This document shows, in pieces, positions 24,300 to 31,820 of a stretch of 57,908 bases of DNA. The position numbers and the translations under genes are program-made. The stretch's first letter is position 1; the number at the start of each line of letters is the position of its first letter. The notes under the pieces were generated by a model. That model saw nothing but the letters and a program-made list of their open reading frames with translations. It ran no database searches and was not told the origin of the DNA. The stretch comes from a virus. The stretch lies in IMG/VR virus record IMGVR_UViG_3300023208_000397, positions 1-57,908 of that record, one strand, 5' to 3'.

Positions 24300-24754
24300 G
24301 CCGCGGCATGCGCCTGAGCCCCCGCCAGCTGCTGGAGCTGCGGGCCCGGGCCGTGGGCCAGCCGGCGCTCGCCGCGGTGCTGGCCCAGGCCGAGCAGGCA
24401 GTCCAGGAGCCACCGCGGCGTCCGAAGTTCGGGAACGCAAAGGTCGAGGACGGCGGCCACACCTTCGACTCCCGGGCCGAGCACCGCCGCTGGCGGCACC
24501 TGGTGGTGCTGGAGCGAGCGGGCGAGATCTCGGAGCTGCAGCTGCAGGTGCCCTACGAGCTGATCCCGGCCCAGCGCCGGCCCGGTGGCGGCAAGGAGCG
24601 GCCCACGGTCTACGTTGCGGACTTCGTGTACCGCACCAAGGCTGGCACGCTCGTCGTCGAGGACGTCAAGGGCGTGGTGACGCCCGAGTTCCGTCTGAAG
24701 CGCAAGTTGATGCTCTGGCGGCATGGAATCGAGGTGCAGGAGATCCGTTTATGA
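24296..24754 (+). CDS. DUF1064 endonuclease-like protein
   Basis: 152 residues. KFGNAKVEDGGHTFDSRAE, HLVVLERAGEISELQLQVPY, ADFVYRTKAGTLVVEDVKG and LKRKLMLWRHGI define DUF1064, a PD-(D/E)XK-like phage nuclease sometimes in the place of a RusA Holliday-junction resolvase. The catalytic-like residues are E (RAE), D (ADF) and E-D-x-K (VEDVKG). Within its coding sequence CACCAAGGCTGGCA (24634-24647) matches the repeat seen elsewhere; here it encodes TKAG. ATGA overlaps on both sides. Confidence 0.8.
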   Translation: MSRGMRLSPRQLLELRARAVGQPALAAVLAQAEQAVQEPPRRPKFGNAKVEDGGHTFDSRAEHRRWRHLVVLERAGEISELQLQVPYELIPAQRRPGGGKERPTVYVADFVYRTKAGTLVVEDVKGVVTPEFRLKRKLMLWRHGIEVQEIRL

Positions 24755-25119
24755 AATCGAAGCTGATCGCTTTCGTTGCCGCGGCCACCGGTTGGGCTTT
24801 GGTCGCCGGGTTCCTTGTCGGCCTCATCGGTCGTGTGCCGGAACGGCCTGCGCAGCCGCTATCGGCCGACGTGGCTATCGCGGTGGTCATCGTTATGACA
24901 GGGCTGATGGTTCTCGCCTACTTCGCGGGCCAAGCTGCCGCCGAGGAGGACTTTGGCGACGACGGCGCCTTGCTGGATGAAGCGCTGGATGCCCTACACG
25001 AACTCGAGGACGAGGCCGCTATCCATTTGCGACTGCGCGACGAGCGCGGAGCCCATGTCGTCAAGGAAGCCCAGCGGGTGCTGCTTACCTCTGGCCGAGG
25101 CGTGAAGGGCTGGAACTGA
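24751..25119 (+). CDS. Two-helix membrane protein
   Basis: 122 residues. Two hydrophobic helices (IAFVAAATGWALVAGFLVGLI; AIAVVIVMTGLMVLAYFAG) are joined by a short proline loop. The remainder is an acidic, helical cytoplasmic tail (EALDALHELEDEAA). The family is unknown. It sits between the DUF1064 and terminase genes and is not next to the lysis genes, so a holin role is unlikely but cannot be ruled out. Confidence 0.65.
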   Translation: MKSKLIAFVAAATGWALVAGFLVGLIGRVPERPAQPLSADVAIAVVIVMTGLMVLAYFAGQAAAEEDFGDDGALLDEALDALHELEDEAAIHLRLRDERGAHVVKEAQRVLLTSGRGVKGWN

Positions 25120-25121
25120 CC

Positions 25122-25346
25122 ATGGTCCTCAATAGCCGCGCCCTCAACCACGTCCACGGCCTGCTCCGCGACAAGGGTATGGCCTGGCGCAACGATGCCG
25201 AGGCCGCCCAGGTCCTGGCACAGCATGCGACCCAGCGGGAGCTCGCCCTGCGGCCCAAGTGCGGGCATGTGCTGGCCCGCCAGATCGCTGAATGGGTGGC
25301 CGGGCACGGCCATCTGCTGCCCGCAGGGGAGGGCGTCAAGGTATGA
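25122..25346 (+). CDS. Small hypothetical protein before terminase
   Basis: 74 residues: ALNHVHGLLRDKGM, EAAQVLAQHATQRELALRP, CGHVLARQIAEWVAGHG. Helical and histidine-rich. It begins two bases after the membrane protein's stop and overlaps the terminase small-subunit start. No family recognised. Confidence 0.6.
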   Translation: MVLNSRALNHVHGLLRDKGMAWRNDAEAAQVLAQHATQRELALRPKCGHVLARQIAEWVAGHGHLLPAGEGVKV

Positions 25347-25915
25347 CCGAGAAGGCGCTGACCGCGGCTCAAGAGGCCTTTGCACGGGGCGTGGCCACCG
25401 GTGAGAGCCAGGCCGAGGCCTACCGCATGGCCTACCCAAAGAGCCGGGCGTGGAAGCCCGAGGCGGTGCACCAGGCCGGGGCCAAGCTAATGGCAAACCC
25501 CAATGTTTCGGCAAGGGTGAGGGCCCTGAAGGATGCGGCCGCGGCGCGCGCGGTCATCACGTCCGCCGAGGTACTGAAGATGGCGGCGAACCTGGTGCGC
25601 TTCGATGTGCGCCGGCTCTACCGCGAGGACGGCTCGCCGATCCCGATCCATGAGCTCGATGCGGAGACCGCCTCGGCGATTCAGGGCGTGGACATCCACG
25701 AGGAGTACGCGGGGCAGGGCGCTGAGCGGGTGTTCGTGGGCTACACGAAGAAGTACAAGGTCGCGGACAAGAACGCGGCGCTGGAGAAGCTGTTCAAGCA
25801 CTTCGGGCTCTACGAGCTCGACAACAAGCAGAAGGCCGATCCCCTAGGTGATCTGCTGAGGGAACTAAGGGGCAACGTGGTGGGGCCTGTGGCCCAGGAT
25901 CGGAAAGGGAGCTGA
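25343..25915 (+). CDS. Terminase small subunit
   Basis: 190 residues. LTAAQEAFARGVATGESQAEAY and a helix with ANPNVSARVRALKD match the Terminase_2 family: an HTH that binds the packaging site. The middle (NLVRFDVRRLYREDG) and end (KNAALEKLFKHFGLYE) are also typical. It recognises pac/cos DNA and loads the large subunit. The ATG at 25343 overlaps the preceding stop (ATGA). Its large-subunit partner is 3.3 kb downstream, separated by small accessory genes. Confidence 0.88.
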   Translation: MTEKALTAAQEAFARGVATGESQAEAYRMAYPKSRAWKPEAVHQAGAKLMANPNVSARVRALKDAAAARAVITSAEVLKMAANLVRFDVRRLYREDGSPIPIHELDAETASAIQGVDIHEEYAGQGAERVFVGYTKKYKVADKNAALEKLFKHFGLYELDNKQKADPLGDLLRELRGNVVGPVAQDRKGS

Positions 25916-26127
25916 TGATGATCGGGTTCAAAGGTGGCGACGAAATGTTGCCCGCGATGACGGGTTTCGATCTGGCGACGCCTGGCGCCGACAAGACCTT
26001 GACGGTTGTGGTTCGTGATGGCAAGTGCTCCGCTTGCCTTGATGAGACGCCGTCTGACCGCGAGGGCATTGCGCGACCGCAGGAAGCCGCCGCGCCCGCG
26101 GGTGGGGTCGAAGATCCTTCGACCTGA
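25915..26127 (+). CDS. Small hypothetical protein
   Basis: 70 residues, with GFDLATPGADKTLTVVV and GKCSACLDE, then a proline/alanine-rich tail. Its ATG overlaps the terminase small-subunit stop, supporting translation. Family unknown. Confidence 0.5.
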   Translation: MMIGFKGGDEMLPAMTGFDLATPGADKTLTVVVRDGKCSACLDETPSDREGIARPQEAAAPAGGVEDPST

Positions 26128-26140
26128 GCGGCTGGTTGTT

Positions 26141-26156
26141 CGTGCCAAGGCTGGCA
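26141..26156 (+). repeat. Start-associated repeat, copy a
   Basis: CGTGCCAAGGCTGGCA ends 35 bases before the ATG at 26192. A hairpin CCGTGG-CCTTAT-CCACGG (26161-26178) follows. The core TGCCA-AGGC-TGGCA is itself an inverted repeat. Confidence 0.7.
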
Positions 26157-26191
26157 TTTTCCGTGGCCTTATCCACGGAAAGGAAGCCGAG

Positions 26192-26434
26192 ATGAAGACT
26201 CAATCTGAGACGCGCATCGTGGCGCACATGCTTTTCACCAGGGCGAGCATGGAGGAAGAGCTCCGCGACGCGGAGAGTTGTCGCCAGACGGCCGGTAGGG
26301 CCCTGGAGAAGGCTGTGGCCAAGGAACTGCAACTCGCCGAGGACCTCGAAGCCTACGACGCACTCCTCAAGCGCAGCGGCATCGAGGTTCCTGTGGGCGC
26401 CAAGGACCAGCCCGCGTCGGATGGTGCGGCATGA
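26192..26434 (+). CDS. Small coiled-coil protein
   Basis: 80 residues, mostly a charged helix (MEEELRDAESCRQTAGR; EKAVAKELQLAEDLEAYDALL). AAGGA eight bases upstream fixes the ATG at 26192. It is the first gene after repeat copy a and overlaps the next gene. Function unknown. Confidence 0.6.
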   Translation: MKTQSETRIVAHMLFTRASMEEELRDAESCRQTAGRALEKAVAKELQLAEDLEAYDALLKRSGIEVPVGAKDQPASDGAA

Positions 26435-26946
26435 GCCGCCGCTACGGTCGCAATCAGAAGCGCCGGGCCCGCGCTGAGATCGCGCAGCTCATGGCGGACC
26501 TGGAGCGGTCAGCCGGCATCGCTCGACGATTTGCCGACAAGAGCGCTCGCCTGGATCGCGAGATTGAACGGGCGAAGAGCTTGCTGCCGCTCGGGTCGGT
26601 CCTGATCTCTGAGCCGGCCACATTCTGCGACGGCGGTGAGCCACGCGAGCACATGCAGGTGTGTAGTCATGGTCCGCTACCTGATCTACTCGCCAGCGAC
26701 GCTCACGCTGAAGCCTGCTCGTTGCAGCAAGACATTCCCTTGGACATGCTGCTCACCGACGTCTTGATCGACAAGGTGCGCGATGAGCTGCACTTCCAGG
26801 TGGAGTTCGCTGGCCAGATCTGGCGCTACGGAATCACCCGTGCCGGCCTCCGACGACTCGGCCGCCGGGAACTGGTGGCGATGATCTCGAAGAAGCTGGC
26901 GCAGCAGATCTCGGTTGATCTTGACCGGATGGGGATCACGCGATGA
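26431..26946 (+). CDS. Hypothetical protein
   Basis: 171 residues. A basic helix starts it (RRYGRNQKRRARAEIAQL), followed by a long coiled segment and a C-terminal domain with ELHFQVEFAGQIWRYGITRAG, perhaps a small beta sheet, and a final helix. No family recognised. It overlaps its neighbours by four bases on each side. Confidence 0.55.
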   Translation: MSRRYGRNQKRRARAEIAQLMADLERSAGIARRFADKSARLDREIERAKSLLPLGSVLISEPATFCDGGEPREHMQVCSHGPLPDLLASDAHAEACSLQQDIPLDMLLTDVLIDKVRDELHFQVEFAGQIWRYGITRAGLRRLGRRELVAMISKKLAQQISVDLDRMGITR

Positions 26947-27278
26947 CTGCCATCAGAGCCAGCGCCGTTCGTGTTCCGGCCATCCCTGGCCGGCTACGCC
27001 TTGGGCGTCCGCATCACGAGGCGCGCCTGCGGGCACTGCGGCGGCGCGCTTGCACGGTCATGCTGCTGATTGCGGAACACCACCTGCGCGGCGTGCGCAG
27101 CGAGAAGGACCTGCATCTGCAGCTTGGCTCGCACCTGCCGCGAGGAGCGAAAGTGCTTTGGACGGAGCATCAGCATCATGGCCTGCGCTATGCGATAGGC
27201 CTCCAGATGACGGAGGCTGATCGGCTCACGCACCGTTTCCCGGAGTGGATTCAAATCTCGAAAGGACGCCAAGCATGA
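26943..27278 (+). CDS. Hypothetical protein
   Basis: 111 residues. The N-terminus is arginine-rich; VMLLIAEHHLRGVRSEKDLH and KVLWTEHQHHGLRYAIGLQM look like helix and strand of a small domain. Coupled to the HAD phosphatase gene by ATGA. No family recognised. Confidence 0.5.
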   Translation: MTAIRASAVRVPAIPGRLRLGRPHHEARLRALRRRACTVMLLIAEHHLRGVRSEKDLHLQLGSHLPRGAKVLWTEHQHHGLRYAIGLQMTEADRLTHRFPEWIQISKGRQA

Positions 27279-27853
27279 CGCCCCTCTACATCTTCGACCT
27301 TGATGGCACGCTGGCGCTGATTGAGCACAGGCGGCACCTGGTGGATGGGCGGTGCCAGGATTGCAGTGGCGACGGCGGAAGCCCGACGTGGGAGAACACC
27401 GAGGACGGCGGCATGCATACCGCTGGGCGGAATGTGTGTGGAACCTGCGGTGGAACCGGAGAACGCGCGAAGGATTGGCCCGCCTTCTTCGCGGCCTGCA
27501 AGCACGACCAGCCCAACTGGCCGGTGATCAGCGCCATGCACGCGCTGCTGAAGTCGGGCGCCGACGTCCAGATCTGGTCCGGCCGTAGCGCTGTGGTGAT
27601 GAACGAGACGCTAGCCTGGCTGCAGCGTTTCGTGTTCGGTGACGGCTCAGTCGATCCCGAGGAGGTCGGGCTGATGATGCGACGCGAGGGAGACTTCACG
27701 CCGGACGAGCAGCTGAAAGCTGGCTGGCTCGATGAGCTCAGCGAGTTTGACCGTCGGCGCCTGGTGGCGGTATTTGATGACCGGCAGAAGGTGGTTGATA
27801 TGTGGCGGGCCAAGGGCGTGGCCTGCTTCCAGGTGGCGCCGGGCGAGTTCTGA
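27275..27853 (+). CDS. HAD-superfamily phosphatase with inserted DnaJ-type zinc motif
   Basis: 192 residues. HAD motif I is FDLDGTLAL (nucleophile D8, D10); motif II is IWSGRSA; the C-terminal acidic motif is AVFDDRQKVVDMW. The arrangement resembles the 3'-phosphatase domain of phage polynucleotide kinases. Between motif I and II are two C-x2-C-x-G-x-G units (CQDCSGDG; CGTCGGTG) spaced about 32 residues, as in DnaJ zinc centres, so a zinc-binding cap is likely. Substrate could be nucleic-acid ends or nucleotides. No kinase P-loop is present. Confidence 0.78.
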   Translation: MTPLYIFDLDGTLALIEHRRHLVDGRCQDCSGDGGSPTWENTEDGGMHTAGRNVCGTCGGTGERAKDWPAFFAACKHDQPNWPVISAMHALLKSGADVQIWSGRSAVVMNETLAWLQRFVFGDGSVDPEEVGLMMRREGDFTPDEQLKAGWLDELSEFDRRRLVAVFDDRQKVVDMWRAKGVACFQVAPGEF

Positions 27854-27856
27854 GCC

Positions 27857-27872
27857 CGTACCAAGGCTGGCA
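27857..27872 (+). repeat. Start-associated repeat, copy b
   Basis: CGTACCAAGGCTGGCA (one change from copy a) starts four bases after the HAD gene stop and ends 34 bases before the ATG at 27907. Confidence 0.65.
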
Positions 27873-27906
27873 CCCTGGCCCTTCCATTCAACTCGGGAGG
27901 GCCGCC

Positions 27907-28002
27907 ATGGGCGCCAAGCTGCAGCTGCATCACATCCCAGGCGCGGTCGGGGGCTTCCGCCTCCACGCCATCAGCTTCGCGATCCTGCTGGCCTGGCCAT
28001 GA
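27907..28002 (+). CDS. 31-residue peptide, possible leader
   Basis: Starts MGAKLQLHHIPG and ends with a hydrophobic segment (AISFAILLAWP). GGGAGG seven bases upstream is a strong ribosome site, and the stop overlaps the next ATG (ATGA), so it may couple translation. Family unknown. Confidence 0.45.
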   Translation: MGAKLQLHHIPGAVGGFRLHAISFAILLAWP

Positions 28003-28271
28003 GCGCCGAGCAGGCCGAGGCCTCGGCCCAGCCACTGTCGAAGAAGGAAGCCCGCAAGCTGCAGGGCTTCGAGCTCTCGCCCGCGCGCTGCCTGAACTGC
28101 GCCCGCTTTGACCCGCCGCGCCACGGCGTGCCGCCCATGGACGGCCGGCCGGGCCAGGCCTACAAGCCGCCGCAGTGCGGCCTCGGTGGGTTCCAGGTCA
28201 AGCCCAGCTCCATCTGTGACGAGTGGCAGGGCAAGGGCGGGGAGACGCTGGAGGGGCCCGGCGGTGAATAA
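27999..28271 (+). CDS. Small putative zinc-binding protein
   Basis: 90 residues. CLNCARFDPP (C-x2-C), then PPQCGLGGF and SSICDEW supply four cysteines for one zinc site. The ends are charged and glycine-rich. Starts by ATGA overlap with the small peptide gene. No family recognised. Confidence 0.55.
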   Translation: MSAEQAEASAQPLSKKEARKLQGFELSPARCLNCARFDPPRHGVPPMDGRPGQAYKPPQCGLGGFQVKPSSICDEWQGKGGETLEGPGGE

Positions 28272-28482
28272 CCCCAAGGTCATCGAGCTGCCGGCCAGCA
28301 CCAGCTTCAGGCCCGAGCAGGCGCTGCACTCGGCGCTGGCCTGCGAGCTCACCGATGTGCTGGTCATCGGCTACGACGCCCAGGGCGAGCTCGTGATCCG
28401 CAGCTCGCAGATGACGCGCGCCGAGGCGCTGTTCATGGCCGAGGCGGCGCGGGAGTGGGCGTTGCGCGGAGGGCTTACATAG
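28264..28482 (+). CDS. Small hypothetical protein
   Basis: 72 residues starting at GTG 28264. LTDVLVIGYDAQGELVIRSSQ suggests a small beta sheet, then MTRAEALFMAEAAREWALRG a helix. This layout occurs in many phage genomes as an unnamed family. Its stop shares bases with the GTG of the homing endonuclease. Confidence 0.6.
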   Translation: MNNPKVIELPASTSFRPEQALHSALACELTDVLVIGYDAQGELVIRSSQMTRAEALFMAEAAREWALRGGLT

Positions 28483-29264
28483 TGCGGGCTCGCCGAGATC
28501 AAGCCATTGAGGGCGTTGTCTATCGCATTCACTGCCGGCCGAATGGGCGTTTCTACATCGGGTCGAGCATGGCTGTTGGCCGGCGTTGGTACCGGCACAA
28601 GCTGGATCTGGCTGCTGGGCGCCACCACAGCCCGAAGCTCCAGGCCGCATGGAACAAGTATGGTGCGGAGGCTTTCGAGTTCAGCATCGTTGAGCGTGCT
28701 ACTGGGCTTGCTGCGTTGCTTATGGCTGAGCAGCGGCATATCGATGCCGCTGGGGAGCAAGCGCTGAACTGCGCAAAGAGGGCGGGCTCTCCTTTCGGTG
28801 TGGTGAGGACCAGTTCACAGCGAGCGGCAATTTCTGCTGCAAAGCTGGCGTTCTACAAAACGGACGCCGGTCGCTCCGCAATCGAAGCGCGCCGAGCGAA
28901 GGTTGTTGGGCGCGTCCAGTCGCCCGAAGAACGCGCCAGGCGGTCAGCAGCTCTGAAGGGGAGGGGCTGTGGGCGCATATGGACCGCCGAGCAGCGTGCC
29001 GCCCACGCACTTGCACTGACTGGGAGAAAGATGCCGCCAGTGAGCGAGGAAACGAGGGCAAGGATCTCGGCGGCGAAGAAGGGAAAGAGCAGATCGCCGG
29101 CGGCTGTAGCCGCGTCGGTTCAGGCCAGGATCGCATGGATCGAGCATGAGGTTTCAGACTGGCTTGTCATGCGGAAGGAGGGGCTTAGCTACAGAGAGAT
29201 AGAGCGGCGCACAGGCCGGTGTCGCCAGGTTGTGGCGCGCGAGTGCACGAAGAGGGGCGCATGA
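28482..29264 (+). CDS. GIY-YIG homing endonuclease-like protein
   Basis: 260 residues, GTG start at 28482 with GGAGG nine bases upstream. GVVYRIHCRPNGRFYIGSS gives the GIY...YIG motifs (here VVY and YIG), followed by RRWYRHKLDL and AWNKYGAEAFEF with the catalytic arginine and glutamate region. Short modular repeats (TSSQRAAISAAKLA; EERARRSAALKG) are NUMOD3-like DNA-binding units, and a C-terminal HTH (YREIERRTGR) ends it. Wedged directly before the terminase large-subunit gene, a usual landing place for free-standing homing endonucleases. Some codons look more AT-rich than in neighbours. Confidence 0.85.
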   Translation: MRARRDQAIEGVVYRIHCRPNGRFYIGSSMAVGRRWYRHKLDLAAGRHHSPKLQAAWNKYGAEAFEFSIVERATGLAALLMAEQRHIDAAGEQALNCAKRAGSPFGVVRTSSQRAAISAAKLAFYKTDAGRSAIEARRAKVVGRVQSPEERARRSAALKGRGCGRIWTAEQRAAHALALTGRKMPPVSEETRARISAAKKGKSRSPAAVAASVQARIAWIEHEVSDWLVMRKEGLSYREIERRTGRCRQVVARECTKRGA

Positions 29265-30844
29265 CTGGAGAACTCACTGTGGAGCAGTTGGCGGAGATCC
29301 TTGATGACCCAATCAAGCGCCTGAGCACTCTCTACAAGATCGTCACGAAGGGGGATGGCGACGGCGCCGACGACCTGGTGGTGCAGTTCAAGCCCAACCG
29401 GGCCCAGCGCCGGCTGCTCGCCAGACTCTGGCACCGCAACATCATCCTGAAGGCGCGCCAGCTCGGCTTCACCACGCTGATCTGCATCCTCTGGCTCGAC
29501 ACCGCGCTCTTCAGCAAGGACCCGATCCGCTGCGGCATCATCGCCCAGGACAAGGAAGCGGCGGAGGCGATCTTCCGCGGTAAGGTGAAGTTCGCATACG
29601 ACCAGCTACCCGAGAGCCTGAAGGAGAAGTTCCCGCTCTCCAAGGCCACGGCCTCGGAGCTGGAGTTCGGCCACAACGGCGCGAGCATCCGCGTCGCGAC
29701 CTCGATGCGCTCGGGCACCATCCACCGGCTGCTGATCAGCGAGTTCGGCAAGATCTGCGCGAAGTACCCGGACAAGGCCCGGGAGGTCGTCACCGGCTCG
29801 ATCCCCGCGGTGCCCGACAGCGGCATCGCGGTCATCGAGTCCACGGCCGAGGGCCAGGAGGGCGACTTCTACAAGATGACCCAGCTGGCCATTGCCGCGA
29901 TGGAGCAGGGCAAGCCGCTGACGCGCAAGAGCTGGCTCTTCCACTTCTTCGCCTGGTGGCAGGACCCGAACTACACGCTGCACGACGAGAGCGTGGAGTT
30001 CACCGAGGCGGACCTGACCTACTTCAACGAGGTCGAGGCCAAGATCGGGCGCACGCTCACCGATGACCAGTGGACCTGGTATGTGGTGACCCGCGAGCAG
30101 CTGTTCGCCGGTGACGCGCCGCTGATGTGGCAGGAGTACCCGAGCTTCCCGGCCGAGGCCTTCCAGGTCAGCACCCAGGGCTGCTACTACTCCACGCAGC
30201 TGTCGCGCGCGCGCCTGCAGCGCCGGATCCGCAAGCAGCTGCCGCAGGCTTCGGCGCCCGTGAACACCTTCTGGGACATCGGGCGCGGCGACATGACCGC
30301 GATCTGGTTCCACCAGCGCGTCGGGCCCGAGAACCGGTTCATCCGCTACTACGAGGCCAGCGGCGAGGACCTCGTGCATTTCACGACCTACATGCAGGGC
30401 CTGGGCCTCGTCTTCGGCCGCCACTACCTGCCGCACGAGGCGAGCCACAAGCGCATGGGGAAGACGCCGGACACGAACCAGTCGCTCAAGGAGATGCTGG
30501 AGGAGCTGATGCCCGGCCAGCGCTTCGAGGTCGTGCCACGCGTCACCTCGGTCACGGCTGGCATCCAGGCCACGCGCAACGCGTTCGCGAGTTGCTGGTT
30601 TGATGAGACGGGGTGCAAGGATGGGCTGGCCCGCCTCGGCAACTACCGGAAGGTCTGGGACAAGGTCAACGGTTGCTGGAAAGACGAGCCGCGGCACGAC
30701 GACAACAGCCACGGCAGCGACGCCTTCCGGCAGTTTGGCCAGGTGGCGGAGGCCGGCGAGGTCTTCATGTCCTCGGTGGCGCCGCCGCCGCGGGCTCCTG
30801 GTACCGGGTTCGTGCGCCGGCGCGGGTCGCCGATGGCGGCCTGA
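29261..30844 (+). CDS. Terminase large subunit
   Basis: 527 residues. An ATPase domain with a Walker A variant KARQLGFTT (64-72), a B-like segment RLLISEFGK (156-164) with VIESTAEG as coupling motif, and a nuclease domain with FWDIGRGDMTA (337-347) and HDDNSHGSDAF near the end. It packages DNA through the portal and cuts the concatemer. The ATG at 29261 overlaps the preceding stop (ATGA) and starts where similarity starts. Confidence 0.93.
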   Translation: MTGELTVEQLAEILDDPIKRLSTLYKIVTKGDGDGADDLVVQFKPNRAQRRLLARLWHRNIILKARQLGFTTLICILWLDTALFSKDPIRCGIIAQDKEAAEAIFRGKVKFAYDQLPESLKEKFPLSKATASELEFGHNGASIRVATSMRSGTIHRLLISEFGKICAKYPDKAREVVTGSIPAVPDSGIAVIESTAEGQEGDFYKMTQLAIAAMEQGKPLTRKSWLFHFFAWWQDPNYTLHDESVEFTEADLTYFNEVEAKIGRTLTDDQWTWYVVTREQLFAGDAPLMWQEYPSFPAEAFQVSTQGCYYSTQLSRARLQRRIRKQLPQASAPVNTFWDIGRGDMTAIWFHQRVGPENRFIRYYEASGEDLVHFTTYMQGLGLVFGRHYLPHEASHKRMGKTPDTNQSLKEMLEELMPGQRFEVVPRVTSVTAGIQATRNAFASCWFDETGCKDGLARLGNYRKVWDKVNGCWKDEPRHDDNSHGSDAFRQFGQVAEAGEVFMSSVAPPPRAPGTGFVRRRGSPMAA

Positions 30845-30851
30845 TCTGGCC

Positions 30852-31094
30852 ATGGCCGGGCGCTCCAACTGCCTGATCTGGGCCATGGCGCTCTACCTGC
30901 GCAGGCGGCGCAAGGGCGACGAGGTCTATCTGGCGGTCAGGCGCAGCCGCTGGGGGCGGTTTCCCCACGCGCTTGTGATGCGTCGGTGTGCCGATGGCCG
31001 CTTCAGGGCCGTGAGCTACAAGCCGGTGGATCCGCGCGCGAGATCCTGCCCGCCGCCTCTTTTCAGAGGGGCGAGCAGGTGGGGGGACCTGTAG
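30852..31094 (+). CDS. Small basic hypothetical protein
   Basis: 80 residues: NCLIWAMALYLRRRRKGDE, VYLAVRRSRWGRFPH, DGRFRAVSYKP. The C-terminal 20 residues look less constrained. Such a short protein after the terminase is common in podovirus genomes; family name unknown. Confidence 0.55.
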   Translation: MAGRSNCLIWAMALYLRRRRKGDEVYLAVRRSRWGRFPHALVMRRCADGRFRAVSYKPVDPRARSCPPPLFRGASRWGDL

Positions 31095-31147
31095 GTCCTG
31101 GAGCGCAGCGAGGCCTATGCGCGGTCGATCTGTGCCAATGGGCCGCC

Positions 31148-31315
31148 ATGGCCCAGGCCCTGGTGCGGATGTGGCCTGGCGCCCGTCAGCTCTTGTCCGG
31201 CGAAGCTGCTCAGCCCGGGCAAGTCCAGCCGGCCCAGCCCGCGCTCCCCGGCCTGGAGGTCAGCGAGTCCACATGGGCCGAGTGGGAGGCCGCGGCCGCT
31301 GAGCGGCTGCACTGA
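31148..31315 (+). CDS. Small hypothetical protein
   Basis: 55 residues from the ATG at 31148, or 78 from an in-frame GTG at 31079, which has AGGGG upstream. The end, VSESTWAEWEAA, is a frequent motif of short phage proteins near terminase/portal genes. Start uncertain. Confidence 0.45.
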   Translation: MAQALVRMWPGARQLLSGEAAQPGQVQPAQPALPGLEVSESTWAEWEAAAAERLH

Positions 31316-31317
31316 GG

Positions 31318-31722
31318 CTACTTTCCCTTTCCAGCACCCGCCGGCCAGTCGCCGCCCAACTCAGGCCCCATGCCATCGCTCAGGACCTCGTGCGCCTCCT
31401 CGGGAGAGAAGGGGCGCATCAGCCAGCTCTGCAGGTAGGCCGGCTCGTACAGCGGCTCATCCTTTGGGCGCTCGAACCCGGTCACCGTCCAGACGGACGC
31501 CTTGGCATAGATAAGCGTCGCATCCACCAGCGGCGGCAGCAGATCCGGCGCCCAGGCCTGGTGCCCGAGCGGGCGCAGCCGCGCCACCCGCACTCTGCGG
31601 CAGGTTTCCCGGTCCGATTCCTCTTCCAGGACGAACTCTCCCGGCACGCCGGGCAAGCGCACGACGTGGTGCCGCGGGATGACGCGGCCCTTCTCACGGA
31701 GGCGGTGAACGTGGAAAAGCAT
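31318..31722 (-). CDS. Lone leftward gene behind a LexA box, unknown product
   Basis: 134 residues from the ATG at 31722, which directly abuts the LexA-like box; no ribosome site fits, so either a leaderless mRNA or the upstream in-frame ATG at 31773 is used. The protein has VIPRHHVVRLPGVPGEFVLEEE and a C-terminal segment SWLMRPFSPEEAHEVLSDGM; no family recognised. It is the only leftward gene between the terminase and portal genes and ends three bases from the convergent small gene. An SOS-controlled anti-repressor or host modulator is possible. Confidence 0.6.
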   Translation of the reverse strand: MLFHVHRLREKGRVIPRHHVVRLPGVPGEFVLEEESDRETCRRVRVARLRPLGHQAWAPDLLPPLVDATLIYAKASVWTVTGFERPKDEPLYEPAYLQSWLMRPFSPEEAHEVLSDGMGPELGGDWPAGAGKGK

Positions 31723-31723
31723 A

Positions 31724-31739
31724 CTGTATAAATATACAG
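31724..31739 (-). promoter_or_regulatory. LexA (SOS) box
   Basis: CTGTATAAATATACAG is a perfect 7+2+7 inverted repeat, one base from the classical CTGT(AT)4ACAG LexA consensus used in beta/gammaproteobacteria. On the minus strand a -35-like TTGCGG and a -10 inside the box (TATTTA) are spaced 17 bases, placing LexA on the promoter and the start site at about the ATG. Confidence 0.75.
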
Positions 31740-31776
31740 CTTTCGGCCGTGCCGCAAGTTTTGGCCGGCTCATTCC

Positions 31777-31792
31777 CGTGCCAAGGCTGGCA
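31777..31792 (+). repeat. Start-associated repeat, copy c
   Basis: CGTGCCAAGGCTGGCA ends 28 bases before the ATG at 31821. Together with five following bases (GATTC) it is identical to copy e over 21 positions. Confidence 0.7.
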
Positions 31793-31820
31793 GATTCCCC
31801 GCAACTTCTGGGGCTGCCAC

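Noticed and set aside
24634-24647. A further start-associated repeat copy in the DUF1064 gene
   Set aside because: The bases encode the family-conserved TKAG segment and lie about 100 bases from the next start, so coincidence is more likely.
24751-25119. Second holin
   Set aside because: It has two membrane helices but sits in the replication/terminase block and has a long acidic tail, unlike the holin next to the endolysin.
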